This document shows positions 57,228-64,000 of a DNA stretch of 64,000 nt, one piece after another. The translations under genes were made by a program, and so were the position numbers. Position 1 is the first letter of the stretch. Each line of letters starts with the position of its first letter. The stretch comes from Alphaproteobacteria bacterium (GTDB taxonomy: Bacteria; Pseudomonadota; Alphaproteobacteria; Micavibrionales; Micavibrionaceae). The stretch lies in assembly GCA_030750865.1 (NCBI GenBank), contig JASMHE010000010.1, positions 22,534 to 86,533 of the forward strand, in the 5' to 3' direction. The notes beneath the pieces are model-generated. The model was not told the DNA's origin. It did not search any database and saw only the letters and a program-made list of their open reading frames with translations.

Positions 57228-57986
57228 TTGTTCTTTCAGGATGCGTTCTTCCAGATTGTTATCCGGATCAAATAAAAGCGTTACGGATTTATCTTCCGCG
57301 ACGGCGATGTCAACTTTTTGAATACGGCGGACTTCGATGAAGTCGGCGGATGCACTGACGGGGCGTTTGTCGTGCTCTTTGATTTTCAATGATATTTTTG
57401 CAGTATGCGGCAGAAGCGCGCCACGCCAGCGGCGCGGACGAAAAGCGCTGATCGGTGTCAGGGCCAGCACATTGGCTGTAAGCGGAATGATCGGACCGTG
57501 CGCGGACAGGTTGTATGCCGTGCTGCCCGCCGCTGTAGAGAGGATGATACCATCACAGACCAGTTCATCCAGCCGTTCTATGCCGTCAATATCAATGGAA
57601 ATTTTTGCGGCATTGTGTAGTTGCCGCAATAAAGAGACTTCGTTAAACGCGATGGCTTGTTCCGTGCTGCCATCTTCTGTTACGGCGGTCATTTGCAGCG
57701 GGTTAATTGTTACGGCGTGGCTATCACGTAACCGTTTTTGCAATCCGTCTTGTTCGAACGGGTTCAGCAGAAAGCCGATTGTCCCTTTGTTCATCCCGTA
57801 AAACGGCACGCCCAGATGCTGGTATGCGTGCAGTGCGCTCAGCAAAGTGCCGTCACCGCCGACACTGACAATCAGGTCGGCATTTTCAGCGGTGCTTTGT
57901 CCGTATTCTGCGATAAGGGCATCACATGCATCAGACGCTTCGCTGGTTGATGCGGTGTGAAAGTGAATGTTGGGATAGTCGCTCAT
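57216..57986 (-). CDS. nadK: NAD kinase
   Basis: Phosphorylates NAD to NADP with ATP or polyphosphate. The ATG at 57986 (AGGA seven bases before) gives 256 residues beginning MSDYPNIHFHTASTSEA; the longer open frame overlaps pyrE. VSVGGDGTLLSALH is the catalytic motif, followed by GMNKGTIGFL, CDGIILSTAAGSTAYNLSAHGPI and LTPISAFRPRRWRGALLP. Sits 16 bases after pyrE, so an operon is likely. Confidence 0.94.
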   Translation of the reverse strand: MSDYPNIHFHTASTSEASDACDALIAEYGQSTAENADLIVSVGGDGTLLSALHAYQHLGVPFYGMNKGTIGFLLNPFEQDGLQKRLRDSHAVTINPLQMTAVTEDGSTEQAIAFNEVSLLRQLHNAAKISIDIDGIERLDELVCDGIILSTAAGSTAYNLSAHGPIIPLTANVLALTPISAFRPRRWRGALLPHTAKISLKIKEHDKRPVSASADFIEVRRIQKVDIAVAEDKSVTLLFDPDNNLEERILKEQFMP

Positions 57987-58002
57987 GACAGTGTCCTGTG
58001 CA

Positions 58003-58674
58003 TTATCCGGCGTTTGTGACGCGGTGCTTATTCTCTGCTTCCCAGCCTTCGGGATCATTCAGGAATTGTTCGACCGATGATAATGTGTCTGCGTCAAAAT
58101 AATTTTCTTCTTTGGCGACATCCAGCACATCCCACCATGTGGTCAGGGCATGAAGCGTCAGGCCAAGCTTTTTCATGTTTTCTTCGCTGGCGTCAAAAAT
58201 GCCGTAATGGAAAATCACAAAAGCATGTTCAACGATAGCGCCGGCATCGCGCAGCACGTCGATGAAGACTTTCTTGCTGCCGCCGTCTGTTTGCAGGTCT
58301 TCGACCAGAATGACTTTTTTGCCTTCTTCGTCCATACAGCCTTCGATTTGCGCCATGCGGCCAAATCCTTTGGGTTTCTTGCGGACGTAAAGCATCGGTT
58401 TTTTCAGGCGGTCTGCTGTAAACGCCGCGTAAGGAATGCCGGCTGTTTCGCCGCCTGCGATATAATCGGGGTCGCCGCATTTGTCACGAATGATGTCTGC
58501 CGCGTAATCCATCAGGATGTCGCGTTCTTCGGGGAAGGCGATCAGGCGGCGGCAGTCTGTGTAAACGGGGCTGATCCGGCCGGATGTAAATACAAACGGC
58601 TTTTCGGCATTAAAGAGGACTGATTTTGTATCAAGCAGAATGCGTGCGGCATTTTTGGCGACATCTGTACTCAT
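58003..58674 (-). CDS. pyrE: Orotate phosphoribosyltransferase
   Basis: Joins orotate to PRPP in pyrimidine synthesis. 223 residues. FTSGRISPVYTDCR, ETAGIPYAAFTADRLKKPMLYVRKKPKGFG and the PRPP motif VILVEDLQTDGGSK, slightly unlike the common VEDLxTTG form. Upstream is a small unknown gene in the same direction (21 bases away); if that gene is controlled by the operator at 58953, pyrE-nadK might be read through from it. Confidence 0.94.
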   Translation of the reverse strand: MSTDVAKNAARILLDTKSVLFNAEKPFVFTSGRISPVYTDCRRLIAFPEERDILMDYAADIIRDKCGDPDYIAGGETAGIPYAAFTADRLKKPMLYVRKKPKGFGRMAQIEGCMDEEGKKVILVEDLQTDGGSKKVFIDVLRDAGAIVEHAFVIFHYGIFDASEENMKKLGLTLHALTTWWDVLDVAKEENYFDADTLSSVEQFLNDPEGWEAENKHRVTNAG

Positions 58675-58695
58675 CTGCGTATCCTTTCAAGGTGT

Positions 58696-58947
58696 TTAGC
58701 AGGGTGTTTGCTTGTGTGTCTGGCAAATCACCGAATTCCGGCGCTTATGATGGCGGATGGAAAGCATTTGTGCAACTGTTTCTTCGTGCTGTTTGAATTT
58801 TTTCGACCAGTGATCCGGCTGTTCATTCCGGCGCATTTGCCGCAGAATCCGCATGTGTGTGGAAAGGGCGTGCGCGATATCCGGCTGGTGAGGGGGCTTG
58901 GGGATCGGGCCATCATAACGCAGATGGTCTGGCGCATTTAAAAACAT
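58696..58947 (-). CDS. Small unknown gene between the repressor and pyrE
   Basis: 83 residues, histidine/arginine/proline-rich: MFLNAPDHLRYDGPIPKPP near the start, a central helical part with RILRQMRRNEQPDHW and SKKFKQHEETVAQML, then SIRHHKRRNSV. No membrane segment or signal. Codon use looks like real coding and no competing frame is better. It starts six bases after an operator-like palindrome (58953-58968), so it could be the leftward target of the S24 repressor. I know no family. Confidence 0.55.
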   Translation of the reverse strand: MFLNAPDHLRYDGPIPKPPHQPDIAHALSTHMRILRQMRRNEQPDHWSKKFKQHEETVAQMLSIRHHKRRNSVICQTHKQTPC

Positions 58948-58952
58948 AGCAT

Positions 58953-58968
58953 TAGGATATCATTCCTA
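58953..58968. promoter_or_regulatory. Operator-like site 1 (TAGGA-N6-TCCTA)
   Basis: TAGGA-TATCAT-TCCTA, a perfect palindrome with a six-base spacer, between the 3' end of the repressor gene and the 5' end of the small gene at 58947. Followed by TTTTG. The 11 bases ATTCCTATTTT recur exactly at site 3. Confidence 0.55.
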
Positions 58969-58984
58969 TTTTGTTTTGTGAAGT

Positions 58985-59635
58985 CTATTCTGTGATAATG
59001 GCTTGCACGGCGGCAAACCAGTCATAATCCGCGATATCATCTGTGCGCGCTTTCTTGTTCGGGTCAACCGGCAAGAATGTCAGTGTTGAGTCTTTGCGGT
59101 CATAGACATCGTACAGGAACAAGCCGTTGGCACAGTGTTTGGCAAGAATGCGTTGCCCTGTTTGCGGCATTTCGATGCGGTGGGCAATCGCAATATGTCC
59201 GTTGCGTAAAACCGGTGTGAACATATTATCTGTTGCTTTGATCGCAAAACTTTGCGGATCGATATCGTGTTCTTTGTAATGATAAGTCGCCCACTTTGAT
59301 GTGTCCGGCTTTCCGGCTGATGTAAAAAGACCATCTCTTTCCGCATCATGTGACGATAAAAAAGGAAGTGGTTTGACGCTGGCCGGTGGCGCCGTACCGC
59401 GCGCTGGGGCGTTGATGAGTGCCATAAAAGCGGCCGTATCCGTATTCGTGGCTTCCAGAATCTTCGCGATACTTTCTGTGGACGGCCATCGCGGTTTTCC
59501 GCTCGTGCTCATCCGTTTGCTTTTGTTAAACGCTGTCGGGTCCAATCCCGCGGCTTTGGCAAGGCTGGAAGGGGAATACCCCATATCATTGGCATGCTGA
59601 TCGATGGCTGCCCATATGTCCTTATGTGTAAACAT
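58985..59635 (-). CDS. S24/CI-like repressor with helix-turn-helix, catalytic residues lost
   Basis: DNA-binding regulator of 216 residues from the ATG at 59635 (the open frame continues 27 bases upstream). Domain 1 (about 1-75): helix-turn-helix with YSPSSLAKAAGLDPTAFNKSKR and RWPSTESIAKIL. Domain 2 (about 125-216): LexA/S24-type fold, FAIKATDNMFTPVLRNGHIAI. Where S24 members have the nucleophile Ser (GDSM) this protein has N137 (TDNM), and at the position of the general-base Lys it has Y175/D176. RecA-stimulated self-cleavage is therefore not expected. The start codon overlaps an operator-like palindrome and no ribosome site precedes it, so the mRNA may be leaderless, as for phage CI. Similar regulators occur as ordinary chromosomal genes in alphaproteobacteria, so phage origin is not certain. 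Confidence 0.82.
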   Translation of the reverse strand: MFTHKDIWAAIDQHANDMGYSPSSLAKAAGLDPTAFNKSKRMSTSGKPRWPSTESIAKILEATNTDTAAFMALINAPARGTAPPASVKPLPFLSSHDAERDGLFTSAGKPDTSKWATYHYKEHDIDPQSFAIKATDNMFTPVLRNGHIAIAHRIEMPQTGQRILAKHCANGLFLYDVYDRKDSTLTFLPVDPNKKARTDDIADYDWFAAVQAIITE

Positions 59636-59650
59636 AGGACTATTATCCCA
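59635..59650. promoter_or_regulatory. Operator-like site 2, overlapping the repressor start codon
   Basis: TAGGA-CTATTA-TCCCA: same spacing as site 1 with one change in the right half. The position fits autoregulation of the repressor gene. Confidence 0.5.
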
Positions 59651-59670
59651 TCGTAGGCACAAAACACAAA

Positions 59671-59686
59671 TAAGAAAAAATTCCTA
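59671..59686. promoter_or_regulatory. Operator-like site 3, next to the rightward promoter region
   Basis: TAAGA-AAAAAT-TCCTA: same spacing, one change in the left half. TTGACT (59694-59699) lies eight bases on and a TATAGA at 59721, giving a possible but over-long spaced promoter for the phage gene group. Repressor bound here would block rightward transcription. Confidence 0.5.
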
Positions 59687-59766
59687 TTTTTACTTGACTC
59701 TGTTTTTGTCTTCGGTCATGTATAGAACATAACAAGAACAAAGCAAAAACAAAAGAGAGGTATGTC

Positions 59767-60192
59767 GTGGCAAAACAGGATAAATATAGTCAGAAATTTC
59801 AGTCCGATTTGGAAACGGTTCCTTTTACAAACGCAGAAGAAGCGTGGTTCTGGTTCATTCAGGCACAGACCGCAAAATCGGAAGGTGCACGCGTAACGGC
59901 AGGGTCCGGTGTTGTTCCAAGACCATGCGAACCCGCAGATATCCTGAATATTCTGAACAGATTATACCGCAACAGAAAATTGCTGATGGACCATCTTTTG
60001 GTATTGCGTCACTACGGCAAGCGATTGATGGCACCGGATTTTACGCGTGTCAAAGAAATGCGCGCCCACACATTATGGCATGAAGCGCTGGAAACACTGG
60101 AAGATGTTCTGATTGAAAAGCGGATTGTCAAAAAACGGCCGTGGTTTCATGTGGATAAAGATGAAACGCATGTGATGGAGGCCGCAGAATGA
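59767..60192 (+). CDS. First gene of the phage-like group, unknown function
   Basis: 141 residues from the GTG at 59767, with GAGAGG six bases before it. Begins MAKQDKYSQKFQSDLETVPF, then an aromatic patch AEEAWFWFIQAQTAK, GSGVVPRPCEPADILNILNRLYRNRKLLMDHLLVL, and a basic C-terminal part. Mostly helical, soluble. The PCEPxDI / LYRxRxLxxDHxxVLRxYG pattern gives the impression of a conserved phage family, but I cannot name one. Stop overlaps the next start (ATGA). Confidence 0.7.
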   Translation: MAKQDKYSQKFQSDLETVPFTNAEEAWFWFIQAQTAKSEGARVTAGSGVVPRPCEPADILNILNRLYRNRKLLMDHLLVLRHYGKRLMAPDFTRVKEMRAHTLWHEALETLEDVLIEKRIVKKRPWFHVDKDETHVMEAAE

Positions 60193-60707
60193 AAAATATG
60201 ATGCCGTCAGGCGGGCTCGGCCGAAAGAATCAATCGACAGAGAATCGATTTGAACATGCGCAGAAATACCAACAGTCCCGACAGCAGGCGTGGATTGTGT
60301 TCGGTGCGCAGGCCGACTTGCCGTTTTTACGGCTTCTGAAAGCAGGGTTTCGGCATTGTTATGTGCTGATCCATGATGGCCGTTATTGGATGACGGTCGA
60401 TCCGATGCTGCATTACATGGATGTGCGTGTGCATTACGATATTGATCCGGCCTTTGATTTTCCGGCTTATCTGCGCGCGGGCGGATATGATGTCGTGCCC
60501 GCATCCATTGCGCGGCATGGACGAAAAGCCGCCATTTTGCGTCCGTTTAGCTGTGTCGAAGTCGTGAAACGTTATCTCGGCATTCGCAACCCCTTCATTT
60601 TAACACCGTGGCAGTTGCGTCGTTATGTACAAAAACAGATGCGGCAATCTACCGACGGATCATTTTCCCAACCCTTACCAACATCACAGGAGATTTTTCA
60701 TGGGTAG
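60189..60707 (+). CDS. Phage-like protein, possible permuted papain-fold enzyme
   Basis: 172 residues; GGAGG lies seven bases before the ATG. After a polar Gln-rich N-terminus (about 1-35) comes AWIVFGAQADLPFLRLLKAGFRHCYVLIHDGRYWMTVDP, then later FSCVEVVKRYLGIRNPFILTPWQLRRYV. A histidine followed by beta strands, and then a cysteine at the start of a helix (SCVEVVKRYLG), is the layout of circularly permuted NlpC/P60-like domains. This is a structural guess from motif order. Overlaps the next gene by eight bases. Confidence 0.65.
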   Translation: MKNMMPSGGLGRKNQSTENRFEHAQKYQQSRQQAWIVFGAQADLPFLRLLKAGFRHCYVLIHDGRYWMTVDPMLHYMDVRVHYDIDPAFDFPAYLRAGGYDVVPASIARHGRKAAILRPFSCVEVVKRYLGIRNPFILTPWQLRRYVQKQMRQSTDGSFSQPLPTSQEIFHG

Positions 60708-60975
60708 TCTTACATCACGGCCAAAAGCGCCGTCCGTTCCAAAAACCGTTTATGTCGAAGTGCCGGCCAGATCATCCGATACGGGCGAAGACACATCATC
60801 ACAGACGACACAGGGTGGGGCGCAGGACGACGCGCAGGATACGTCATCCGAAGCGCGTAAACAAAATTTGCTGAACCGGAGCCGCGGCCGTATCAGCACG
60901 GTACTGACGGGGTTTCGCGGGGTGCTGTCGCAGCCCGTTGACCCGTCAGGCCGCAAAACATTGCTCGGTGAATAA
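60700..60975 (+). CDS. Small Thr/Ser/Gln-rich protein upstream of the portal gene
   Basis: 91 residues from the ATG at 60700, set by AGGAG seven bases before. MGSLTSRPKAPSVPKTVYVE, then an acidic low-complexity stretch (about 25-55: DTGEDTSSQTTQGGAQDDAQ) and a basic end RSRGRISTVLTGFRGVLSQ. Its size and place before a podovirus portal fit a small structural or assembly protein, but no function can be read. The stop codon is inside the first copy of a tandem repeat. Confidence 0.65.
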   Translation: MGSLTSRPKAPSVPKTVYVEVPARSSDTGEDTSSQTTQGGAQDDAQDTSSEARKQNLLNRSRGRISTVLTGFRGVLSQPVDPSGRKTLLGE

Positions 60976-61041
60976 GCCAGACGAACAAGGCAGGCGAATA
61001 AGCCGGACAAATAAACAAGGCGAATAAACAGGATGACCCGG
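60970..61041 (+). repeat. 26-bp tandem repeat, two full copies plus part
   Basis: Copy 1 at 60970-60995 (GAATAAGCCAGACGAACAAG...), copy 2 at 60996-61021 with several changes, and a shorter third from 61022 (GAATAAACAGG). It fills the gap between the small gene and the portal ribosome site. Confidence 0.6.
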
Positions 61042-61063
61042 TCATCAGACAGGAGATAAAAAT

Positions 61064-62686
61064 ATGCAAAAGAACAATACGATAAATGCATCAATGGGGG
61101 TATCGGCACAATCCCCGATCGGACCGTCGGCAGATACGCTGCGGGACCGCGCCGCCGACCTTGATGATGTGATGCGCCGTTACCGCGCGGCACTGGCACG
61201 CCGGTCAAACTGGGAAAGTCTGTGGCGCGAAGCGTATGACTATGCCTTACCGCAACGGAACAGCTTTGACGGGCAGACGGGTGGCAGCCGCAAAATGGAC
61301 AGGTTGTATGACGGCACGGCGCTGGATGCAACCGAACAGCTTGCGGCAAGCCTGCTTGGCAATTTGACGCCGCCCTGGTCGCAATGGTTCGGTTTAAAGC
61401 CCGGGCCCGATTTGACGGCAGAGCAGGCGGAATCGCTTGCGCCGTTACTGGAAGAAGCCGGTAAAAAGATTCAGGCGCATTTCGAACGCTCGAATTTTAT
61501 TGTTGAAATGCATCAATGTTATCTGGATCTGGTTGTCGGTGGCACGGCATCGCTGCAATTCGAAGAAGCAGAACCGGGGGCGTTTTCGGCGTTTAAATTT
61601 ACCGCCGTGCCGCTGGGGCAGATTGTTCTCGAAGAAGATATGGACGGTTTTCTGAAAGGCTCTTTTCGCGAGATGGATTTAACGTTGGCGCATATTCGTT
61701 CCCGTTATCCGACAGCGGAACTGCCGGTATCCCTCGTGAAAGAAGGCGAAAAAGACCCGCAGCGCCGTTTCAATATTTTGGAAGCCATTATGCCCAATGA
61801 AACGGGCAGTTACGATTTTAAGGTATGTTTGCGGGATAGCGGGACAGAAAATGTTGTGCTGCGCTCCGGCCGCTTTGCGCAATCCCCCGTGCTCGGCTTT
61901 CGCTGGTTGAAATCCCCCGGCGAGATTTACGGCCGTTCACCCGTGATGAAAGCCTTGCCGGATATTAAAACGGCCAACAAGGTTGTCGAGCTTATCTTAA
62001 AAAATGCGTCGATTGCTGTGACCGGCATCTGGCAGGCCGATGATGATGGCGTGTTGAATCCCGCCAATATCGAGTTGAAGCCGGGTAGCATTATCCCCAA
62101 AGCGGTCGGGTCCGAAGGGTTGAAGCCGCTGGATATGCCCGGGCGCTTTGATATCTCGCAGCTTGTGCTGGAAGATTTGCGCAGCCGTATCCGTCACGCT
62201 CTGCTGGCCGATAAATTAGGGCCGGTCGCAGGGGCGCGCATGACGGCGACCGAGGTGCTGGAACGTTCCGGTGAAATGGCACTTTTACTGGGGGCGACAT
62301 ATGGGCGCTTGCAGGCGGAGTTGCTGACGCCGCTGATTAAGCGGGCCTTCCACATTTTGCGTCGTCGCGGTGAAGTGCCGGATGTGGCGCTGGATGGCCG
62401 TTATGTCGAAATTGATTACCGTGCGCCGCTGGCCCGTGCGCAAGGACAGCGCAATATCCAGAATACATTGTTCTGGGTGACATCTGTTCTCGGGATGGGG
62501 GCAGAGGCAGGAACCGCCGTGAACCTGCCTGAAGCCGCGCGTTTTCTGGGTGAATCGCTGGGCGTGCCGAGTGATTTGATCCGCAATGCGGCAGGGGCGA
62601 CGACATTATCGGACCTTGCGCAAAGTGCGCCGGATGATACGCCGCAACAGACATCACAGATGACCGAAGAGGAGCTGCAACAATGA
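61064..62686 (+). CDS. Podovirus-type portal (head-to-tail connector) protein
   Basis: Forms the twelve-fold ring through which DNA enters and leaves the phage head. 540 residues, about the T7 gp8 size (536). Features: LRDRAADLDDVMRRYRAALARRSNWESLWREAYDYALPQRNSF near the N-terminus, LYDGTALDATEQLAASLLGNLTPPWSQWF, LDLVVGGTASL, WLKSPGEIYGRSPVMKALPDIKTANKV, and ARMTATEVLERSGEMALLLGATYGRLQAELLTPLI, all typical of the T7-like connector family. Gln/Glu-rich C-terminus. Ribosome site AGGAG nearby; stop overlaps the next start. Reading frame intact. Confidence 0.9.
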   Translation: MQKNNTINASMGVSAQSPIGPSADTLRDRAADLDDVMRRYRAALARRSNWESLWREAYDYALPQRNSFDGQTGGSRKMDRLYDGTALDATEQLAASLLGNLTPPWSQWFGLKPGPDLTAEQAESLAPLLEEAGKKIQAHFERSNFIVEMHQCYLDLVVGGTASLQFEEAEPGAFSAFKFTAVPLGQIVLEEDMDGFLKGSFREMDLTLAHIRSRYPTAELPVSLVKEGEKDPQRRFNILEAIMPNETGSYDFKVCLRDSGTENVVLRSGRFAQSPVLGFRWLKSPGEIYGRSPVMKALPDIKTANKVVELILKNASIAVTGIWQADDDGVLNPANIELKPGSIIPKAVGSEGLKPLDMPGRFDISQLVLEDLRSRIRHALLADKLGPVAGARMTATEVLERSGEMALLLGATYGRLQAELLTPLIKRAFHILRRRGEVPDVALDGRYVEIDYRAPLARAQGQRNIQNTLFWVTSVLGMGAEAGTAVNLPEAARFLGESLGVPSDLIRNAAGATTLSDLAQSAPDDTPQQTSQMTEEELQQ

Positions 62687-62973
62687 TGACAAGATTTTTG
62701 AAAAAACTGATCGGCTTGCGCGTGCGCGATGATGGCGTGATGGCATTCCCGGATATGCGGCGTATCGCGTTGCAGGATATCCAGAAGAGCTATGCGCGGC
62801 TGTTTGCCACCGAAGACGGTCAAGCCGTTCTGGCACATTTGCAACGCACGGTGTTTATGCGTGCGTGCGGCGCGGATTGCAATGATGCGCAAATTCGTTA
62901 CGCGGAAGGACAGCGGGCTTTGCTGTTCCAGATCATGCGCCATATCGAAGGTGGCCGTAAGCCATCGGCGTAA
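62683..62973 (+). CDS. Small phage-like protein between portal and scaffold genes
   Basis: 96 residues, preceded by AGGAG nine bases upstream. MMTRFLKKLIGLRVRDDGV, then helical ALQDIQKSYARLFATEDGQAVLAHLQRTVF, two cysteine positions (RACGADCND) and a helical end GQRALLFQIMRHIEGG. The YARLFATEDGQAVLAHLQRxxF pattern is common in small genes beside podovirus portals (my recollection). Function unknown. Confidence 0.7.
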   Translation: MMTRFLKKLIGLRVRDDGVMAFPDMRRIALQDIQKSYARLFATEDGQAVLAHLQRTVFMRACGADCNDAQIRYAEGQRALLFQIMRHIEGGRKPSA

Positions 62974-63021
62974 CACGCGTAAAATCCCATCTGTCACAGA
63001 CCAACATAAAAGGAGAAAGAT

Positions 63022-63837
63022 ATGACGGACAATCTACTTGAAGAAGCCCCCAAAACAGAAGGTATGGCAGGCGATAAGCTTGCCGGTACGACAGAGAAGA
63101 CGCGGCAGGACGAAAGCAACGCCGTGCCGCTTGAAAAAGTGGCTGTCGAAGGCGACAGGCCATCCAATATTCCCGAAAAATTCTGGGATAAAAAAGGCAA
63201 GGCCATTAATCTTGGCGCGCTTGTGAAATCCTATCAGGAATTAGAACGCAAGCTTTCAGGCAGTTTGCCGCGTCCCGAAACGGACGAAGACCGCATGAAG
63301 GTTTTCAAAGCGCTGGGGCAACCTGATAGCCATGATCAATATGACGTTGATGTGAGTCACGGCATGTTTGATGTGGATGATGATTTAAACCGCCAGATGT
63401 TTGAAAAAGGCTTTACGTCTGATCAGGTGCAGGCCGTGTATGATCTGGCGGCGGAAAAATTCGTGCCGATGGTCTTTGAAATCGCACAGGAATTTCAGGC
63501 GGACCGCGAAGTGGAGCGGCTTGTCTCTGCGTTTGGCGGTGAAGAAAAGTGGCAGGAAGTTTCCCGCCAGCTTCTGGCTTACGGCAAGAAAAACCTGCCT
63601 GCGCATGTGCTGACAAATCTGGCCTCATCGTTCGAAGGTGTGATGGCATTATATCGCATGATGAAAGGGCAGGAGCCCGCATTGGAAGGTGACCTGTCCG
63701 CAATGGCCGGGGATGTCGTCGCCACCAGCGATGATGAAATGAAGAAGATGATGCGTGATCCGCGTTACTGGCGCGATAAAGACCCGTCATTTGTGTCAAA
63801 AGTGACCAAAGCATTTCAACAAAAATATGCGGAATAA
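63022..63837 (+). CDS. Phage capsid assembly scaffold-like protein
   Basis: 271 residues, AGGAG before the ATG. Acidic disordered N-terminus (about 1-50), then NIPEKFWDKKGKAINLGALVKSYQELERKL, SLPRPETDEDRMKVFKALGQPDS, a helical middle, and MRDPRYWRDKDPSFVSKVTKAFQQ at the end. IPEKFWD...GxxxxxALxKSYxELERK and DPRYWRDxDPxFVxKVTxGF recur in podovirus-type capsid assembly proteins, which guide shell formation around the portal. In complete phages the major capsid gene comes next; here a terminator and an opposed gene follow instead. Confidence 0.8.
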   Translation: MTDNLLEEAPKTEGMAGDKLAGTTEKTRQDESNAVPLEKVAVEGDRPSNIPEKFWDKKGKAINLGALVKSYQELERKLSGSLPRPETDEDRMKVFKALGQPDSHDQYDVDVSHGMFDVDDDLNRQMFEKGFTSDQVQAVYDLAAEKFVPMVFEIAQEFQADREVERLVSAFGGEEKWQEVSRQLLAYGKKNLPAHVLTNLASSFEGVMALYRMMKGQEPALEGDLSAMAGDVVATSDDEMKKMMRDPRYWRDKDPSFVSKVTKAFQQKYAE

Positions 63838-63874
63838 GAGGTAAGCCGTTTATTGCGATAAGTTGAATGAAAGG

Positions 63875-63907
63875 TCGCGGGCATCATTGGTGTGTCCGCG
63901 GCTTTTC
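63875..63907 (+). terminator. Terminator closing the phage-like group
   Basis: GTCGCGG / CCGCGGC with one G-T pair, extended by GCA/TGT, followed by TTTTC, 38 bases after the scaffold-like gene. It lies between convergent genes. Confidence 0.65.
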
Positions 63908-63909
63908 TG

Positions 63910-64000
63910 TTAGCTGTTGAGAAGCCAGTATCCGAGATTGAGATATGCGGCAAAGCTGGTCCAGCAGAGCGCGGGAATAAGCAAAATCGCCGCTTTTCTG
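63910..64000 (-). CDS. tspO: TspO/MBR family protein, C-terminal end only
   Basis: Translating the complement of the last bases gives RKAAILLIPALCWTSFAAYL followed by NLGYWLLNS and stop. This matches the end of the TspO family (LLxPYLxWVSFAxxLNxxIWxLN), a five-helix membrane protein that binds tetrapyrroles. About 30 residues are present; the start lies beyond the window. It is convergent with the phage-like group across a terminator, and may be a chromosomal gene marking the right boundary of that group. Confidence 0.75.
   Translation of the reverse strand, partial: RKAAILLIPALCWTSFAAYLNLGYWLLNS

Noticed and set aside
58708..58941. Plus-strand frame opposite the small gene at 58696-58947
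   Set aside because: The minus frame has better codon use, fits the spacing to pyrE and has an operator upstream; the plus frame has none of these.
59694..59726. TTGACT/TATAGA as a standard promoter of the phage-like group
   Set aside because: Spacer of 21 bases is too long for a normal sigma-70 promoter; kept only as a hint, not as a promoter call.

Overview
The window is a single-chromosome stretch of a Gram-negative alphaproteobacterium with roughly even base composition. Signs of this are an alphaproteobacterial sdhC-sdhD-sdhA-sdhB operon, the DUF1476 gene (zeta-type F1 ATPase inhibitor) beside purC, the purL-bolA-grxD string, three-gene pnt transhydrogenase, LpxC and BamD (outer membrane), and a type A RNase P RNA. 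Gene content and base composition are compatible with a free-living, possibly Micavibrio-like or Rhodospirillales-like lineage, but genus cannot be assigned from sequence reading alone.

Layout. 0-7.1 kb: plsY (cut by the window edge), pyrB, a CaiB/BaiF CoA-transferase and an orphan hybrid histidine kinase on the minus strand, then asd (+) and a pyridoxal kinase (-). 7.2-10.8 kb: succinate dehydrogenase operon with its own promoter, an AT-rich palindrome just upstream and a terminator. 10.8-13.3 kb: an intergenic stretch with two perfect palindromes and an orphan terminator, secreted MsrA, a secreted unknown protein, and an AmiD-like amidase. 13.3-13.7 kb: rnpB and terminator. 14-34.4 kb: a complete, collinear division/cell-wall (dcw) cluster, mraZ-rsmH-ftsL-ftsI-murE-murF-mraY-murD-ftsW-murG-murC-murB-ddl-ftsQ-ftsA-ftsZ-lpxC, mostly with overlapping start/stop codons; DnaA-box-like sites precede ftsZ. 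34.5-40.3 kb: a queuosine-salvage-like gene, bamD, recN, ligA. 40.3-45.1 kb (minus): a small unknown gene, an alpha/beta hydrolase, and pntA1-pntA2-pntB, in which PntA1 carries a histone-H1-like lysine tail. 45.3-51.5 kb: rpmJ, then the rod-shape operon mreB-mreC-mreD-mrdA-rodA. 51.5-57.2 kb: purine synthesis genes split into two opposed groups (purQ-purL-bolA-grxD leftward; purC-purS rightward) with DUF1476 and a possible 36-codon transcription unit between. 57.2-59 kb: pyrE-nadK and a small unknown gene.

59-63.9 kb is the accessory part. An S24-type repressor lacking its cleavage residues is surrounded by three similar operators (TAGGA-N6-TCCTA). It faces a rightward, tightly packed group of phage genes: three unknown genes, a podovirus-type portal, a small unknown and a scaffold-like protein. 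No terminase, major capsid or tail gene is seen. The group ends at a hairpin terminator, and the C-terminal end of a tspO-like gene enters from the right edge on the other strand. This looks like a trimmed or domesticated phage packaging module under its own switch, and is the least ordinary locus here.

Most of the remaining window is conserved housekeeping: precursor supply (murein, lipid A, purine, pyrimidine, NAD(P)), envelope building, division and elongation machinery, and respiration.
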